Source: Isoetes taiwanensis (Eukaryota > Streptophyta > Lycopodiopsida > Isoetales > Isoetaceae). Taken from it: DNA of 64,000 nucleotides. The position numbers and the translations under genes are program-made. Below the pieces are notes generated by a model, which had not been told where the DNA came from, did no database searches, and saw nothing but the letters and a program-made list of their open reading frames with translations. Positions 1-12,834 of the stretch are shown in pieces. The stretch lies in the NCBI GenBank assembly GCA_021234155.1, contig JAJEKV010000555.1, positions 1-64,000 of the forward strand, given 5' to 3'. Position 1 is the stretch's first letter; each line of letters begins with the position of its first letter.

Positions 1-402
1 GTTCTATTGTCGATATCCGGCTCGACAAGTTGGCAAAAAGGGCTTTCCACTTAGCATCCGGTAAAGCACGTTAGGGTGAGAAATATTAGTCATTTTAATA
101 CATATACATTTTAGAAATGTATAATACTCATCGCGAATTTTGGTTTTTTTCAATCAAAAATAGGCATATCGGGGTAAATTCCCTCCAATTCTTTCTCTTT
201 CCCCGCTTCTGTTTCTTTGTCATTTGATCTCTCTCCGCTTTTACACTCGCTGATCCCAAGACTCGGGATCTCTTGCAAGCTTACTAAAAGACGCGCTCTC
301 CCAAGTCGCTTGGCCATTCTCAAACAAATCAAAGGTACAACTGCCTTCTTCCTAGTTTTTTTTTCTTTCCTCATAATTTTATTACTTTAGGTTTTTGCTT
401 AC

Positions 403-3400
403 ATGTGCAAGCTTTCAGATTGTTGCACCTTTAGGACAATTAAAAGATATTTCTTATTTGCATTGTGTATAGACAATGGCAAAGACACACCAAAAAGAGG
501 CCGCCCCCATCGGTCCAAATCTCGGGGCTTCCAAAGTGTGGACACATTTGAAGTCCGGAAGTCCCGGCCGGCGGCAAAGGAGGATAATGATTTTCTCACT
601 TAGGGGATCCTCTAATATGAAATTCAAGGAAAAATTTTTGAGTACAACAACCTTTAGTGACGTAAGTTTGGGGATCTAAGGAACCTACCGTGTGCGGGGT
701 ACAAGGATGAGCCGGTGAAGTTGGAAGACTAAAGTAGAATTTTTAAGTGGTATGAGTTTGCATTCTGGAGGGAAAGATGTCTGTAATCACTATGTTCCCC
801 TCAGATTTTGCTAGAGCATTTGCCTTACACTTAAAAAGGTGAATCACTTTTGATTGGGATGATGTTAAAAACAGCCACAACTAAAAGCAAGGTCAAAGAA
901 CTGGGTTTTGATGAGTTGTGGCGTAATAAGTAAAAAGAATGCCAAGGGCCATTAAGTCCTATGGATACTTTCTACAAAAAGAGGATCCGGACAGTTTTGA
1001 ATGTATTTCTTTGAGAGCGATCCTCTTTGAAGGAAAGCATATGTAAGGAGATGCATTTCTGTGAGGACGCAAGACTGCACTATAACAGACTTTGAAGCAT
1101 AGTGGAAGGGGAAAGTGGGCACTATATTCTAAGCTTAGTCCATGAGGTCAGAGACTAAGTACTTGAACTGGCGTCGAAAGTTGGAGGCATTTCAACGGCC
1201 AGATGGATGGAAGTGACGGTGCTATGGAAGTTTGAGCACATAAAATGGAAGGTGGAGGGATGCAATTGGGAAAGAAGAGCAAGCGGGGATCTAGATTGAG
1301 CATTTAGCAAGGAAGTGGAAGCAAAAGCATATGAGTTGGAGGCGTTTAGATTCTCAACTCAATTTAAGGGTCTTCAAAAAAGAGCAATGAGGGAGGGGGG
1401 ACACAAAGATTTTGGAGTTGAGGGAGTTCTTAGATCCTCCTGGGCCCCTTAGCTTGCGACCTCCTCTTTTTTTGGTTTCACGGAGAGCCAAAAATGCCGA
1501 TTTTTGATCTGCATAAAGTGCGGCGGTGTTTTGTTTCCTCAGTGGTATTGGCATCTTGGAGACATCCTCACTTGCCTATTATGTATCTCCTATCTTGCTA
1601 GCACGAGGAACAAGCATGCACCGTGCATGACATGGGATGTGAATCTACCTCGTGCATTGGGGCTGATTGGAAAAAGGTAAGCATGCATAATGGATTTCTT
1701 TCATGTCTTTCTTTATTAGTTCAGGTGTAAGATTGGTAGATGGATATTAGTTAGAAGTTGTGCATTGGTTGTGCATTAATTGTGCAGCATAGTATATTAA
1801 TTACATTTGGGTTTAAAAATGTAGGTTGAAGTGAAGATTTGTAGGGTTGGATGTTTTGCTTTTTCTAAATTTTGGTGTAAACATCATGTTAGTACATGCA
1901 TATTATTAATGTGCATGATGTACAATGTTGCCAGATAATATTGAGGAGTTACTTTTATGTACTAAAAAATAGGATAAGTAGGTAGCGCTTTGTGTGTACA
2001 TTTGTATAACATGTGGTCTTTACCGGGGACATTTTGATACATCTTTGTACTCTATGATACATTTTAATGCAATTACAATTTTCCAAAGAAGCTTTTCTTA
2101 CGCCATTCTCAAATACATATATCTAATATATCTACAACTACATGGAATGCATTTATGAATTCTTTTTTTTCTAGGAAGCTTTCTACATTTGGATGTGGGT
2201 ACATAAAAGCGCACATAGTTACGCTAATACGTATACATGGAATACATTTGGAATTGGATTGTACATTGCTTTTGGATTGTACATTTCTTTCATCATCTAG
2301 TTATTATTGGTAATGCTTTCATTCTTGCAGGTGACATGGGTAGTATAAAAAGCCGAGAGAAAGGTATGTGATATGTGGTTATGGTATTTTCATCACGTGA
2401 TTTCAATTTCACCTCATTATCTCTTGAATCTTGGCAAGAACCGAGTAGATCCTCTGCAAAAGACACTTGATTTTTCAAGTTGTGTAGATGATTTATTATG
2501 GAGGGAAGCATGATAAGTCACCCCCTGGCCCACATCTAGGTCACCTCTGAAACACATTCAACACATTTGTAGCGAGCATAGAGAGAGGAGGAAAAGGAAC
2601 ATCAAGTAAGTAATTAGTTTTAAATGAATTTGCTGGATTTTATAAGGAAGCAAATTGAGCTCATTTTTAATAATACGGTCTGATTGTCACAAGCAAAGCT
2701 ACAATTGTAGCTTCATATGCACAACAAATTGAGCTCCGGGAAAGGGCTGAATGTGGCAACGGGTGTGTGTCCATATTAGTTTAATTTCTACATTTTCTTG
2801 ATGTTTATTTGTTGTTGTTGACAATGAGTTATCTTGTAATCTTTGGAACCGGTGGCCCGAGGAGAACAATGGCCCGTCTCGACACTCTAAAGAAAAAAAG
2901 ATATTATTGTAGAGGTCTTCGACACTCCAAAGAAATTGCAGACAATGTGCGTAGAAAAGGTACCAATTCTAAAGCCAATGCCAACTTGAAATGCCGTTTT
3001 TCAAGTGGTAAGTCAAAAACTACTTATTGCATTTAGTTATTGCATGTTCATACATTTTATTATTAGTAAAACAGAGGAAACTAGTGGATCTATGGCCTTA
3101 GTTGGAACTACAATCGAAAAAGATTGAAGAATCATGTAAAGGCAGGAACATATACAACCCGGTACTGTGAAGAAATTTTAGTGGAGAATGTGGCTACGAT
3201 ATGAAGCGGTGGTTGTGGTGAAGCAAGAGAAGGAGGAATCTGAGGATAGAATAGATACGGATAGTGGTGTGAGCGAAGAAAGAGTCAAGAAAAAGAAAAG
3301 ATACAAAGGTGTCGCGGCCGCCTAAGAGAACTAGAAGCGGACATCAGTTGAGCAACCGTAAGTGTAATTGGATTAGTAAATATGTGTTTTACGCTAGTTA

Positions 3401-5400
3401 CCATTGATGCTTGGTTTGCATTTGACATGGATAACCTTCGGACAATGGTTCCATTCTATCCGTTCCAAAATTTGAACCTCGATTAAGGTCACGAAATATT
3501 GTGTGGAGACATTGTTTAAAGATAGGCACATGTCTAGCGGACATTTAGACATATTCGGAAGGTATGTGAGCAAACACATTGACATCAAATGGCGAGATGT
3601 CTTCTTTTTCTTCCTTGAGAAAACTTTTTGACTTATCGGGCAGCATTTAAAAGATTAGCCCGGATGCTAATAGTATGGGACAAATGGCGTTAAGTCACGA
3701 TTGAGAAAGGGCTACAAGGCATTGTTGTTAGTAAATGCCGGTGATATTATGGTTCAGTTCAAGTTGAGGACCCCATCATGTTTTTGGTGATTTTGTTTTA
3801 GAGTTCCGCGAAAAAATTGCGAGCACCCACCTCAATGGCTTCTCCCGCAATGATTGTGTTGAACTCCATGGACCGGTATAACGGTGGACAAAGAAACTCC
3901 TAAATATGTGAGCATTTTCTTTCATTATATGTACCACTTCTTTAACTTTGCTTAAATCTTAGTTGCATGTTCTCATTTGTGTGTGCGGCTTATAGGATGT
4001 CATCACATATCTAACCAACTCTAGCTGAGAGTTGAATTATATGTGAAGAATGCAATTGAAGAAGGAAACTATTCGGAGGTTCCACAACAACCGTGATAAT
4101 GTAAGTATGCGGTCTTTATGTGATGGCCTTTATGCAAGCTTTTTGTGGATGCCCAAGTGAATTCTAAAAGCATGGTGAGTTGTTCTTATATTTCACATAA
4201 ATCTTTTGGGATGTTTTATTATAGCGGATCTTAATTCTTGTGTTTGTTGCAGTTTTCATCAACATGGTTCGACAAGGATTTTGCACTTGGCAGAAGAAAT
4301 GTATTAATAAAATCCATGATTGAATATGGTTTGAGAAGAAGAGATGAGACAAAACAAGTTGTTGGGCCTGGGCAGAAGAGTGGTAGTTAAACTCATTCCA
4401 ACTTATGGAATTTAAAGCTAATTGACTATTGTACTTTGAAATTTATTTGAATAAGAAATTGTTTGCAACGCTTTAATTTCTATCAAGGGTTAAAAACTAG
4501 AATTAGTTTAGACTTTTGCATCTTATCCTTAGGCTTGGTAGGTTAGATGTATGGCTAACCTAACCGCCTGGATTACTACGGGGCTTATTATATTTGATCT
4601 CCAAGGCATTTTGGGTTACTATTGTAAATCAGCACAAATGACTATAATGGCACTCAAGTGCCAATCCAATTACCGATGGAGTCTTCTTTTGTCGTCCATT
4701 GTCTAAAATCATTGTTGTCTTTGGTGTTCCAAACCGTTGGGATTTGGTCGTTTGGTCAAATCTTTCCCTTGATGATATTGTGCCCATTGTAGACAAGTTG
4801 TATGAGCAAGGCATACCAAGATTTAAATTCATTTATGGTGGCAATAGATGTTGGACCCTCTTCTTAGAGGCCAATGATGGGACAGGACATATCTCTTTTC
4901 CTTTGGATATTCCACTCCTCAAGTATCGAATCACGGAAATAGATGTGTTATGATCGACCTTCCTTTCAAATGTATCTTCAATGAGGGTTGCTCTCTTTGC
5001 ATACCAAGATGGCATCCTGTGCTAACTGGTGAAGACAAAGATTTGTGTTGGCTATTTGACTGGTTTTGTAGGCTTGAAGAATGCAAATGACTTTACCACT
5101 TATGTCCAAGAGCATCAATTTGATACTTTCGTGCATACAATGACACAAGAGGAAATGCATAAAATCTCAATATGGTGAAGACATTGATAGTTTATGGAGC
5201 TTTTGCAATAGAGGTTGCTTGCTAATTAAGAAGCCTAGCATCACAAAGTGAAGAGATTCACAATAATAGAAGAATCTAGTGAAGATGATGAAGGTGGGGT
5301 ACAAGATGAGTGTCTTGGTACATCGATAGCAAACAAGTCGAGGACACGGGCACATCTTCGTGTATGTATCTAACTTAGGTAATACAATTATGCTTAGATG
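403..5400 (+). pseudogene. Unrecognised degenerate coding region of the 9.7-kb element
   Basis: Several short open stretches on the plus strand look like remnants of one or more intron-containing proteins. Near 480-590 a basic piece reads PKRGRPHRSKSRG, an AT-hook-like composition. Around 3225-3330 there is an acidic-basic piece (EESEDRIDTDSGVSEE followed by KKKKRYKG). Around 4260-4380 a piece contains TWFDKDFALGRRN. The best open stretch is 4699-4953 (84 residues, with WSNLSLDDIVPIVDKLYEQG). An acidic Ser-rich piece follows at 5250-5340. Stops and frame changes separate them. I do not recognise the family. Position opposite the transposase suggests an accessory protein of the same transposon, but it could also be captured host sequence. 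Confidence 0.35.
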
Positions 5401-8188
5401 TTGTATGTTGTAGAGCTTTTGCAATACAGTCAGTATGTACATAACTTAGGTAATATAGTTAAGCTTTTCACATGATATACTAATAATTTTGTATGCATTG
5501 TAGGTGTAAGGAATGATCTACAAAACAAGTGTCAAATTCTTCAACCAAATTTGAAGTAGATCTTCAACCAACTAATATAGAAGAAACAAATCTAAGTTCC
5601 CAATATCTCCGGCCGGGACTAATCCAAGGTCGAATACCATGCTTCCCGAGCTTTGGGAAATGGTTGAGAGAATCGCTGATTCGGATACTCGAAGCAATTT
5701 GCTAAATCTATTTGCACCAAGGTTTACTACATAATCCTTGGGGAGACCATCCTTTGCGTAAGTAGTTGATCACCAATAGGGTGGACCGGCCTTCCAATAG
5801 CGAGAGAATGCCCAATGCCAAGAAGGCCAGCAAAGACATGTAAATCAAAACCCGGGTTGGAAGAAAGGCGTGCATGATGCAATAGTCTTGAGATATTGTG
5901 TTCCAAATGACATAGTGATTAGGCACGCTTCTTAAGTTATTAAGTGTGTACACCTTTGTACTATTTGCTCGAAATATAATTATGTGTACCTTTTTGCACT
6001 TGTCTACAATTTGAACTTCAACATGTTCCATGCTATATTTTACAAACCGGGTAGTTCACACGTACAAACCACTTTGCAAATTCAATTCAATTCAAAAGTA
6101 ACACAATACAAAACGCGCAAATTCAAAGCCTTCACCTAATCCAAGGCATCCACCATTTCGGAAGACTTCCTAGCAACATCTCATGCACATCATCGGACAA
6201 TGCAAAATTTTGCACTAGCACCTTTAACCTGTGATTTATCTTCTTCATGGGAAATTTAGCTCAATAACAGGACTCTACCGGCACCAATACTTCTCTATCA
6301 TCCAACAAATTTTATATTTGTTATGGCAACTTGGCAATTTATGATAATAGTATTGATATGACTGCGTCACTGCATGATGCTCATTCTTGTAATCATCAAT
6401 GACCATTTGATCCAATACATGCTTTTCTCTAGTGCAAGCAAGAACATAGTATGGCACATCTTCCTCATTACCGGGAAGAGCAAAGAAGCAAAATTATCAC
6501 CAAAGCTGATCACATCATGTAACTCCTCTACCTCATTGCAAACATTGCGGTTTTCGATTCCAATTACGTACCAAAGCATGTGCACATGGGACTAGCTTCT
6601 TCAATGTCCACTTTCCACGGTGTTGAATAGACTCACATGCTCGCCATTCAAAGTTTATGCGTGCTTTGCAAAAACAAGATAGTGGTCTAACCATCGTAAG
6701 GTTGGGTCCTGGGACTTATGGAAGATACAGTGCCGACTTTGGACACCGGGAAGGGGTTGCACATCAAATGGCTTTGACTCGTCAATCTCGGCCTCCTTCA
6801 CTTCCCAATACACTCACGAACTTGAGATTTCTTGTTTCTCAAAACAAACACAGGCATCATGAGCACCCTTTTATTTCAATCCCATGCTCTCTTCTTTGCT
6901 CAGCGGCCAAGAGTTGCTTGGCCTTGACATGCTCTCCCATCATGTTCCCCTTCCCATGCCCCGATCAGAAAGAAATTCCATTGTACACGAATGCCATGCG
7001 ACAATGGTACACGTGATATGAAGTACAATGATCTTCCGGATTTGAACCGAAAGCAGCACAACCATCGACCACCGCGAGATGATACCGCATGTGAGATCCT
7101 CCATTCTCTTTCAACCACTGAAGATGAAGTTGAAATGCATGTTGTACAAAATGTGTGTCATGACTTCTATCATCAGAAACATATAAGTGAACAGTCTTCT
7201 GCAACTTACCATTTACCTTGAAGAGAGTGATGTGTACCAAAATAGTGATCTGGCCTGCATTCCAATGTTCAGTTTGCACTTCTTTGAAGGGCTGCAATGT
7301 GTAATTTTCTGCAAAGTCTACTACTGATATCACAGAATCATCTCTTAGACTCTGAATGCTTCTCCTAAATTCCTTGCTCTGCCAATGAGCTGCAAAGTTG
7401 TGATGCACAAACTTTTTCATGTGATCAAACATGGCAGATAGCATGAAAGGAGCATCTGTTTGCTTCTCCACCAATCTTAGTCTTCTAGAAGTGCCCTTCC
7501 TTGACTTCTCGTCCATATAAATGATAAGCCCGCCATTTAACATCATCTTCATTATTCGATCGGTCTCTTTTTGGACATAAGGGAATCTTTTGCTTACCAC
7601 ATTTTTCACAATCCCCCCTTATGCACTTCCAGATTGTGCCCTCTTCCCTTTCCTCTTTTTGGCAAACCATTTCTCTCCAAAGAGTGCTAACATTACAAAA
7701 TGTAAGCTTTTGTGCCCGACAAACCCCATCATGTGTACCAACAAACACATACATCACAATTGTAACCGCAATTTATGTGAAACTTCTGCCTCATAGAGTT
7801 GAAAGTTTTTTTCAAATTCACCGCTTGTTCATGCTTGAAAATGTAAGTTGAGCAAGTGTTTTCTCCTTCAATTTCCTTATGCAACTTGGTTTCGTGTATT
7901 GAACATTCTAGTACCAACATCCATCCTGACACTATGATTCTCCTCCACAAACCGCTCATACGACATTATGTTGGAGCCTCTTCGACATTACATTGCAAAA
8001 GAAAATATGTAAGTTGGAGAAGACTGATTGCATTGAATACTACTTTACATATCCTAATGTGACTACATAAGTAAGAAATACTATGTATACAAAATTACAT
8101 GGGTTGTACATGTAAAAAGATTTGATTGAATCTGCAGACATATTCGATACATATGTCTGAAGTAGATTATGTATAATATCAATTTATA

Positions 8189-8555
8189 GCACATTTAATC
8201 CTACATCCTTACACTATATACATATATATCACATATTATACATGAAATACTTCCAAGAGCAAGTAGATGACCCCATAAACCTCATTTACATGTATAATAC
8301 ATTAAGTAAAACAGACCGAAAAGGCTACATCAAAGCAAGTAAACTAAGATTGGAAAAGGAGTTCACTTGGCACATTTAATCTTACATCCTTACACTATGT
8401 ACATATATATCACATAATATACATGAAATACTTCCAAGAGCAAGTAGATGACCCCATAAACCTCATTTACATGTATATAATATGATAAAGCAAAACAGGG
8501 CCAAATCAAAAGGCTACATCAAAGCAAGTAAACTAAGATTAGTAGAGGAGTTCAC
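8189..8555. repeat. Tandem duplication, 181-bp unit
   Basis: Two adjacent copies begin at 8189 and 8370, each starting GCACATTTAATC and ending near GGAGTTCAC. They differ at a few bases and by small indels. The duplication lies between transposase fragments, so it interrupts or lies in an intron of that pseudogene. Confidence 0.85.
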
Positions 8556-9341
8556 ATATGTGCATGAAAATGTACATGAAAACAACAAAGAAACCGAAAT
8601 GTAATAGTTTCTTTGACAAAAGCTTTAATACCGAGGAATGTCAAGATCTTGGATTGCCTCGCTTCTTTTTCCTCACATCCCCGTACTTTGGTGAAACCTT
8701 GGTGTTGTTAAGCCAGAACTGGATGACTTTTAGCTTGGTTTCTTCATCCAAATGATCAGATCTAGCCTTCCTGCCTGCTAATGCCCAAATGTTTGAACCA
8801 GCAATTCCCATTCTCTTTCTTCTGCTAGTAGCATATGAAAGATTTCGGGGATGGCATTTGAGCATCTTGCAAGCAATTCCCTTTTGCTTCAAATCACCAT
8901 TTTTCCCCACAACCATTGATAAAACTGAGTGCTTGGCAAGCCAATTTATCACCACTATTAGAGCATTTTACCTCTTCCAATCCATCTTTAAGGTTTTCTA
9001 AAATTGCATGCTTGACCACGCTTTGCTTGTGAAGGCAACCCAATCTGTGTTCAAAAGCTCCAATAGCCTGTGATCTTGCAAGAATCTAGAAGCAAATAAG
9101 TACCTTTGATTAGGAGCCAGAGATTCAGCTTCTTTTCTCATAACCGATATGACATTTTGCACCTTTGGTCCTTATTTTTTGGTAACATACCTTGAGGATG
9201 TACTACCCTTTTCAATTTCGCTATCATGCTCGCCATCTTCTTTTTCCCTTTCTCATCTCTCCCACTTTCGAAATTATGCCACCTTTTTGTTGTTTACTCT
9301 TCACAATTTTGAATTCACGGATGCCATCGATGTTTGCTACA

Positions 9342-9472
9342 TTCGGTTTCAAAATCACGGATTGCATGTTCTCCGATCGCCACATTCAGTTTCAAAATCA
9401 CCCGGATTGCATGTTTTCCCGATCGCCACATTCGGTTTCAAAATCACCGGATTGCATGTTTTCACGCGATCG
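9342..9472. repeat. Three tandem units of about 43-46 bp
   Basis: Units start at 9342, 9385 and 9431 with TTCRGTTTCAAAATCAC, then GGATTGCATGTT and a GATCG-containing spacer. They lie in the presumed N-terminal coding part of the minus-strand transposase and would give a repeated peptide of about 15 residues if translated. Confidence 0.8.
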
Positions 9473-9766
9473 GAAAAAAATTCAAATTGTGTTCTACTTT
9501 CTTGGTTCGATCGGGAATTTTCTTGGAAGGAAATTTTTCTCGAGGGGAATTTTCCCGAGGAAATTGGAGGGAGGAATTTCCTCCAGGAGTTTAGCATCAA
9601 CCGCCGGGCCTCTACTCGTCATAATTACAAACAAACGGGAATTTTGCCCCTTTTTAAATATATAAGACAAAATTTATACATGAAATAAGTACATTTAAAA
9701 TTCAGCAACCCGTTCAAAAGTTTACATGAATTGCCCCCTAATGTATGACACCCTAACGTGCTTTTA

Positions 9767-10137
9767 CCCATCTGCTTGGATCATCTGGTCCATCTGGAAG
9801 AGACGAAATCTCCTCATCTTCAAGGGGCGGCTCTTTTTCGGATACACGCATAAGTGCTTAACGATGCCCGTAGTCGCATTGTGAAGGCGTACAAATGTTC
9901 TTCCTTGAAGGATGACATCAAAAGTGTCATTTGGGAGCAATATCTTCAGATTCACACCTACTCATAGCAAACAGTTGTGCTCGTGGTGATCTGTATTCTC
10001 TGCTTTTCTATGTTATGTATGTGGTGGGTAGTGTTGCTCTAGTGGATATCTTCTCCACTGGGGGTTTTGAGTCCCCCATGTACTCTTTGTATTCTTTTGA
10101 GTAATAAAGGTCCACGTTCATCAAAAAAAAAAAAAGA
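9767..10137 (+). mobile_element. 3' end of an L1-type LINE with poly(A) tail
   Basis: Just inside the left edge a plus-strand frame reads AWIIWSIWKRRNLLIFKG, the tryptophan-rich motif found at the C-terminus of plant L1 ORF2 proteins. The LINE at 44-49 kb has the matching motif LWNVWKHRNRCHHGRKR. A 3' untranslated part follows, with the LINE-like ending TTTTGAGTAATAAAGG and a run of about 14 A ending at 10137. The 5' side is cut exactly where the DNA transposon's right terminus lies. Confidence 0.65.
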
Positions 10138-11420
10138 TACTCTACTAGCTGGAGGACTTCTTCTTGCTCTGAATTCATTGAAAGGAGTATATTTTGACGG
10201 CCAGATTTTTTTCCAAATGGGTCTGGTATTCTGCGCAAAGAAACTCGAAGAGCTAAACCATGATAGAATGGCTCTATGATGACTAAGGTGACGGAAAAAT
10301 AAAAGGATAGGACCTTTGGGCGAGATGGATCATGGGGTTGATGCGGCCTTGAGCAGGGAAACATAGCAGCAGAGCATGAGGAAGAAACTCAGCACCGCCA
10401 TAGCCAGTTCTGGCGACCATGGAAGAGCAGAGAATCATAAGCCATGGAAGAGCAGAGGCTTTAGATTGTTTATGAGGCGTCCTACAACACAATTATTTTC
10501 AAGCTTCTTTCCCATAAGCTTGTGAACAGAAGCTTATGATCATAAGCCCATAAACGTGAGCAGTTAGAAGCAACATATAAGCCGGATAGAACCGGCCGGA
10601 AATCTCTGCCTGTGCAACTCTATCTCGGCCTATCCGGGAAGCTTTGCTTGAAGATCTTTTGGAATCCAAGAGGTAGAGAGAAGATAGGGAAGCAGATTGA
10701 AAACCATTCTTGGTGCATGCCCTGACACCTCCAGATCTATGCAAACCTCCTGATTCTATTGCAAATGTTCGTTCCTCATATTCTTTTGTGCTTTTTGCAA
10801 AGCCCAAACGCAAAATCAAGCAATCTTTTCCAAAAAGCCCAAATTTTCCTCAACCTCACCTCAGACTTCAATCCCTGCCCAATCCCTGCCCAAAACTTCA
10901 TCGCCCGATGCATCCATTACAGGTTCGGAAGCCATAGGTCTCCGATTGCAGCCTGTTTCTTCAAAACTTATCAAATAGGATTTGGTAGATAAAGGGCAGA
11001 GATTCTGACGTTTTGAGAAAGAAGAGGTTGTGGGGCGACGATTCTTCTTGATTCTCATGGTCGGAATGAAGGATTTTGGAGCAGAGAAGGGGGAGGAAGA
11101 TGCGTGCGTTCTCCCTCCGCCATAAATGCTCATAAATGCGTCAAATCTGAAATCAATGCAATAAATGCCATCAATGCAACGTGTCATCGTCTCGTAATTT
11201 GTAAGGAAAAAATTAGAGGAGAACAAAAATTAGACACTGCATTACATAGGAAGGATAGCGGCCTTTTGAAATTAATTTCATCACATGCGTAGCTCTAAAG
11301 TGGTCGTATGTGGCTCATAAATTTATTAGGACACCATATGGGGCATTAGAAAGAATTGTAGCATTGCTTTTAATAGAAGAAAGGGGCGAATATCCATGGA
11401 TCTCCTATTAGTACTCCAAT
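10138..11420. other. Intergenic, no supported gene
   Basis: No conserved protein seen. A minus-strand open stretch (11058-10861, beginning MRIKKNRRPTTSSFSK) has gene-like composition and is followed by a GTGAGG donor-like site near 10856, but I recognise no family and would not call it a gene. Short features: the phrase CCATGGAAGAGCAGAG occurs twice near 10420-10460, and a perfect 14-bp palindrome CTTATGATCATAAG lies at 10532-10545. Confidence 0.5.
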
Positions 11421-11424
11421 TTGC

Positions 11425-12810
11425 ACCTAGCTTCCACGCTAGGCTACATTTGCTTTTTCCTTGTGTCAAGTGTTTCCTAAGGATGCTAGATGATCAATTT
11501 TGCTAAAGGTTGGAGGGTGACACGTACAATAAATACAAGTCATGTGACTTGGGCGACAAGAAGAAGAGAATATTCAAACTTTACAGATCACCATGTTATC
11601 TCATATGAAGACGAATTCTCTTTGTAGGAAAGTCAAATGTGTGCCATCCCCGAGAGATGATGGCTTGACTAATGGAATCTAAAGGGAGGATATTTAGGAG
11701 TAAAAGCTTTATATTTGGAATAATTAAGAAGCAGAAATTTAGGGAAAAAAATAAGATATAGCTTGTATATGAAATTAGGACACGAATAACACGTATTAGT
11801 TAGAGAGGACATTTTTGGCAAAATTGATAGCCAACTATGAACCTCGGGACAAAATGAAATCTTCGAAATGTCCAAAATTGGGGACCAGGTTTATTCAGCC
11901 ACATGAGAAGGAATTTGTCCTAGGTTTATTTGTACTGAATTTATATTAGTAAGTGACAAGGAATTTGTACTGAGTTTATTAATACTCCAAGTATCACTTA
12001 AAGATTGTGATAAATGCGTTTCCACCTAACTTCCACGCTGCTCTGTCAAATGCTTCCTAATCAGTTTTGCTACAACATCCAATAGTGACACGTACAATAA
12101 ATACAAGTTATATGACTTGGATGACAAGAAGAAGAGAATATTCAAAAGTTACAGATCATCATGTTATCTCATAAGAAGACGAATTATCATTGTACGAAAG
12201 TGAAATGTGTGCCATCCCTCATAGATGCAAATGCAGATGCCTTGACTGAAGGAATCTAAGGAGAGGACAATTAGGCATTTTGAGTAAGTGACTAGGACTG
12301 TAATAAATTAGAACTGCTACTGAAAGGATTGGTTAGTTAAGATAAGTGATAAAAGCATGAAGGCTCAACTAGCTTTTGTTGCTGCTTCTATAGAAGAAAA
12401 GATTTTTGGGGGTTGGGGGGGGATGTGATTGGTAAAAATTAGAACTACTACTACTGAAAGGATTAGATAGTTAAGATCAGTGACAAAAGCATGAAGACTC
12501 AACTAGTTTGGGTTGTAGCTTTTAAAAAAGAGAAAGAATGGGGGAAAAGACCAGATATACCCTATATGAAATTAGAACATGAAATACTCAACTAGCTTGT
12601 GTTGCACCCTTTAAGAAAGGAAAAAAAATGGGGAAAAAAGACAAGCTATACCCTGTATATGACATTAGGACATGAAATAGGACATATTAATTTGGAGAGG
12701 ACATTGTAGACAAAATTGGCGGCCAACTATGGACAATAAAAGCTTCGACATGTCCAAAATTACCGACCAGTTCTATGCAGCCACGTGACAAGAAGTTTGT
12801 GGCTAAAATG
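11425..12810. repeat. Diverged segmental duplication upstream of the transporter gene
   Basis: Two blocks repeat in order. Block one (about 11518-11680, starting GACACGTACAATAAATACAAG) recurs at about 12088-12260. Block two (about 11761-11870, with GGACAYATTAR and TGTCCAAAATT) recurs at about 12645-12810. The spacing grows from about 570 to about 885 bp because the second copy holds an extra stretch near 12300-12600. That stretch itself contains repeats of ACTGAAAGGATT and CTCAACTAG. The second copy lies directly before the putative TATA box. Confidence 0.7.
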
Positions 12811-12834
12811 CAATCCTTGGAATGCTATAAAATA
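12782..12834 (+). promoter_or_regulatory. Candidate core promoter of the transporter gene (G-box and TATA box)
   Basis: A G-box core CACGTG lies at 12782-12787 and a TATA-like TATAAAATA at 12826-12834, about 610 bp before the start codon of the amino acid transporter. The equivalent position in the upstream duplicate copy reads CACATG, so only the proximal copy has the intact G-box. Assignment as promoter rests on position and motif only. Confidence 0.35.

Larger units (their letters stand above)
6240..9600 (-). pseudogene. Broken DDE-like transposase of the 9.7-kb element
   Basis: Pieces of one long protein lie in order on the minus strand, split by frameshifts and stops. From the N-terminus they are: a repeat-containing leader (about 9600-9340); a segment with LAPNQRYLFASRFLQDH (about 9140-9080); a basic segment with TKLKVIQFWLNNTKVSPK (8955-8641); a Cys-rich segment with CIRGDCEKCGKQKIPLC (7757-7485); a core with DFAENYT, then VSDDRSHDTHF, then VVDGCAA (7609-6965); the continuation FKSGRSLYF and GAWEGEHDG in another frame (7118-6900); and a C-terminal part with NRNVCNEVEELHDVISFGD and ACTREKHVLDQMV (6585-6275). 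The spaced D, D and GEHDG motifs suggest an RNase H-fold DDE-type catalytic core (inference). I recall this motif set from uncharacterised transposon proteins of seed-free plants and invertebrates but cannot name the superfamily with certainty. The copy is not functional. Confidence 0.65.
60..9766. mobile_element. Decayed two-gene DNA transposon with terminal inverted repeats
   Basis: A perfect 16-bp inverted repeat closes the region: AAAGCACGTTAGGGTG at 63-78 and its reverse complement at 9749-9764. Allowing a one-base gap, the match extends outward to GGTAAA versus GGGTAAAA. Inside, a broken transposase reads on the minus strand (about 9600-6240) and a second, unrecognised coding-like region reads on the plus strand (about 400-5400). 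The two converge near 5.7-6.2 kb, an arrangement like the two convergent genes of MuDR, although the transposase does not look like MuDR's. I could not find a convincing target-site duplication, so exact ends and superfamily stay open. The right end touches the coding sequence of an L1 LINE remnant, which suggests insertion into that LINE. Confidence 0.6.

Noticed and set aside
6657-7016. 119-residue plus-strand frame
   Set aside because: It is the antisense shadow of the broken transposase.
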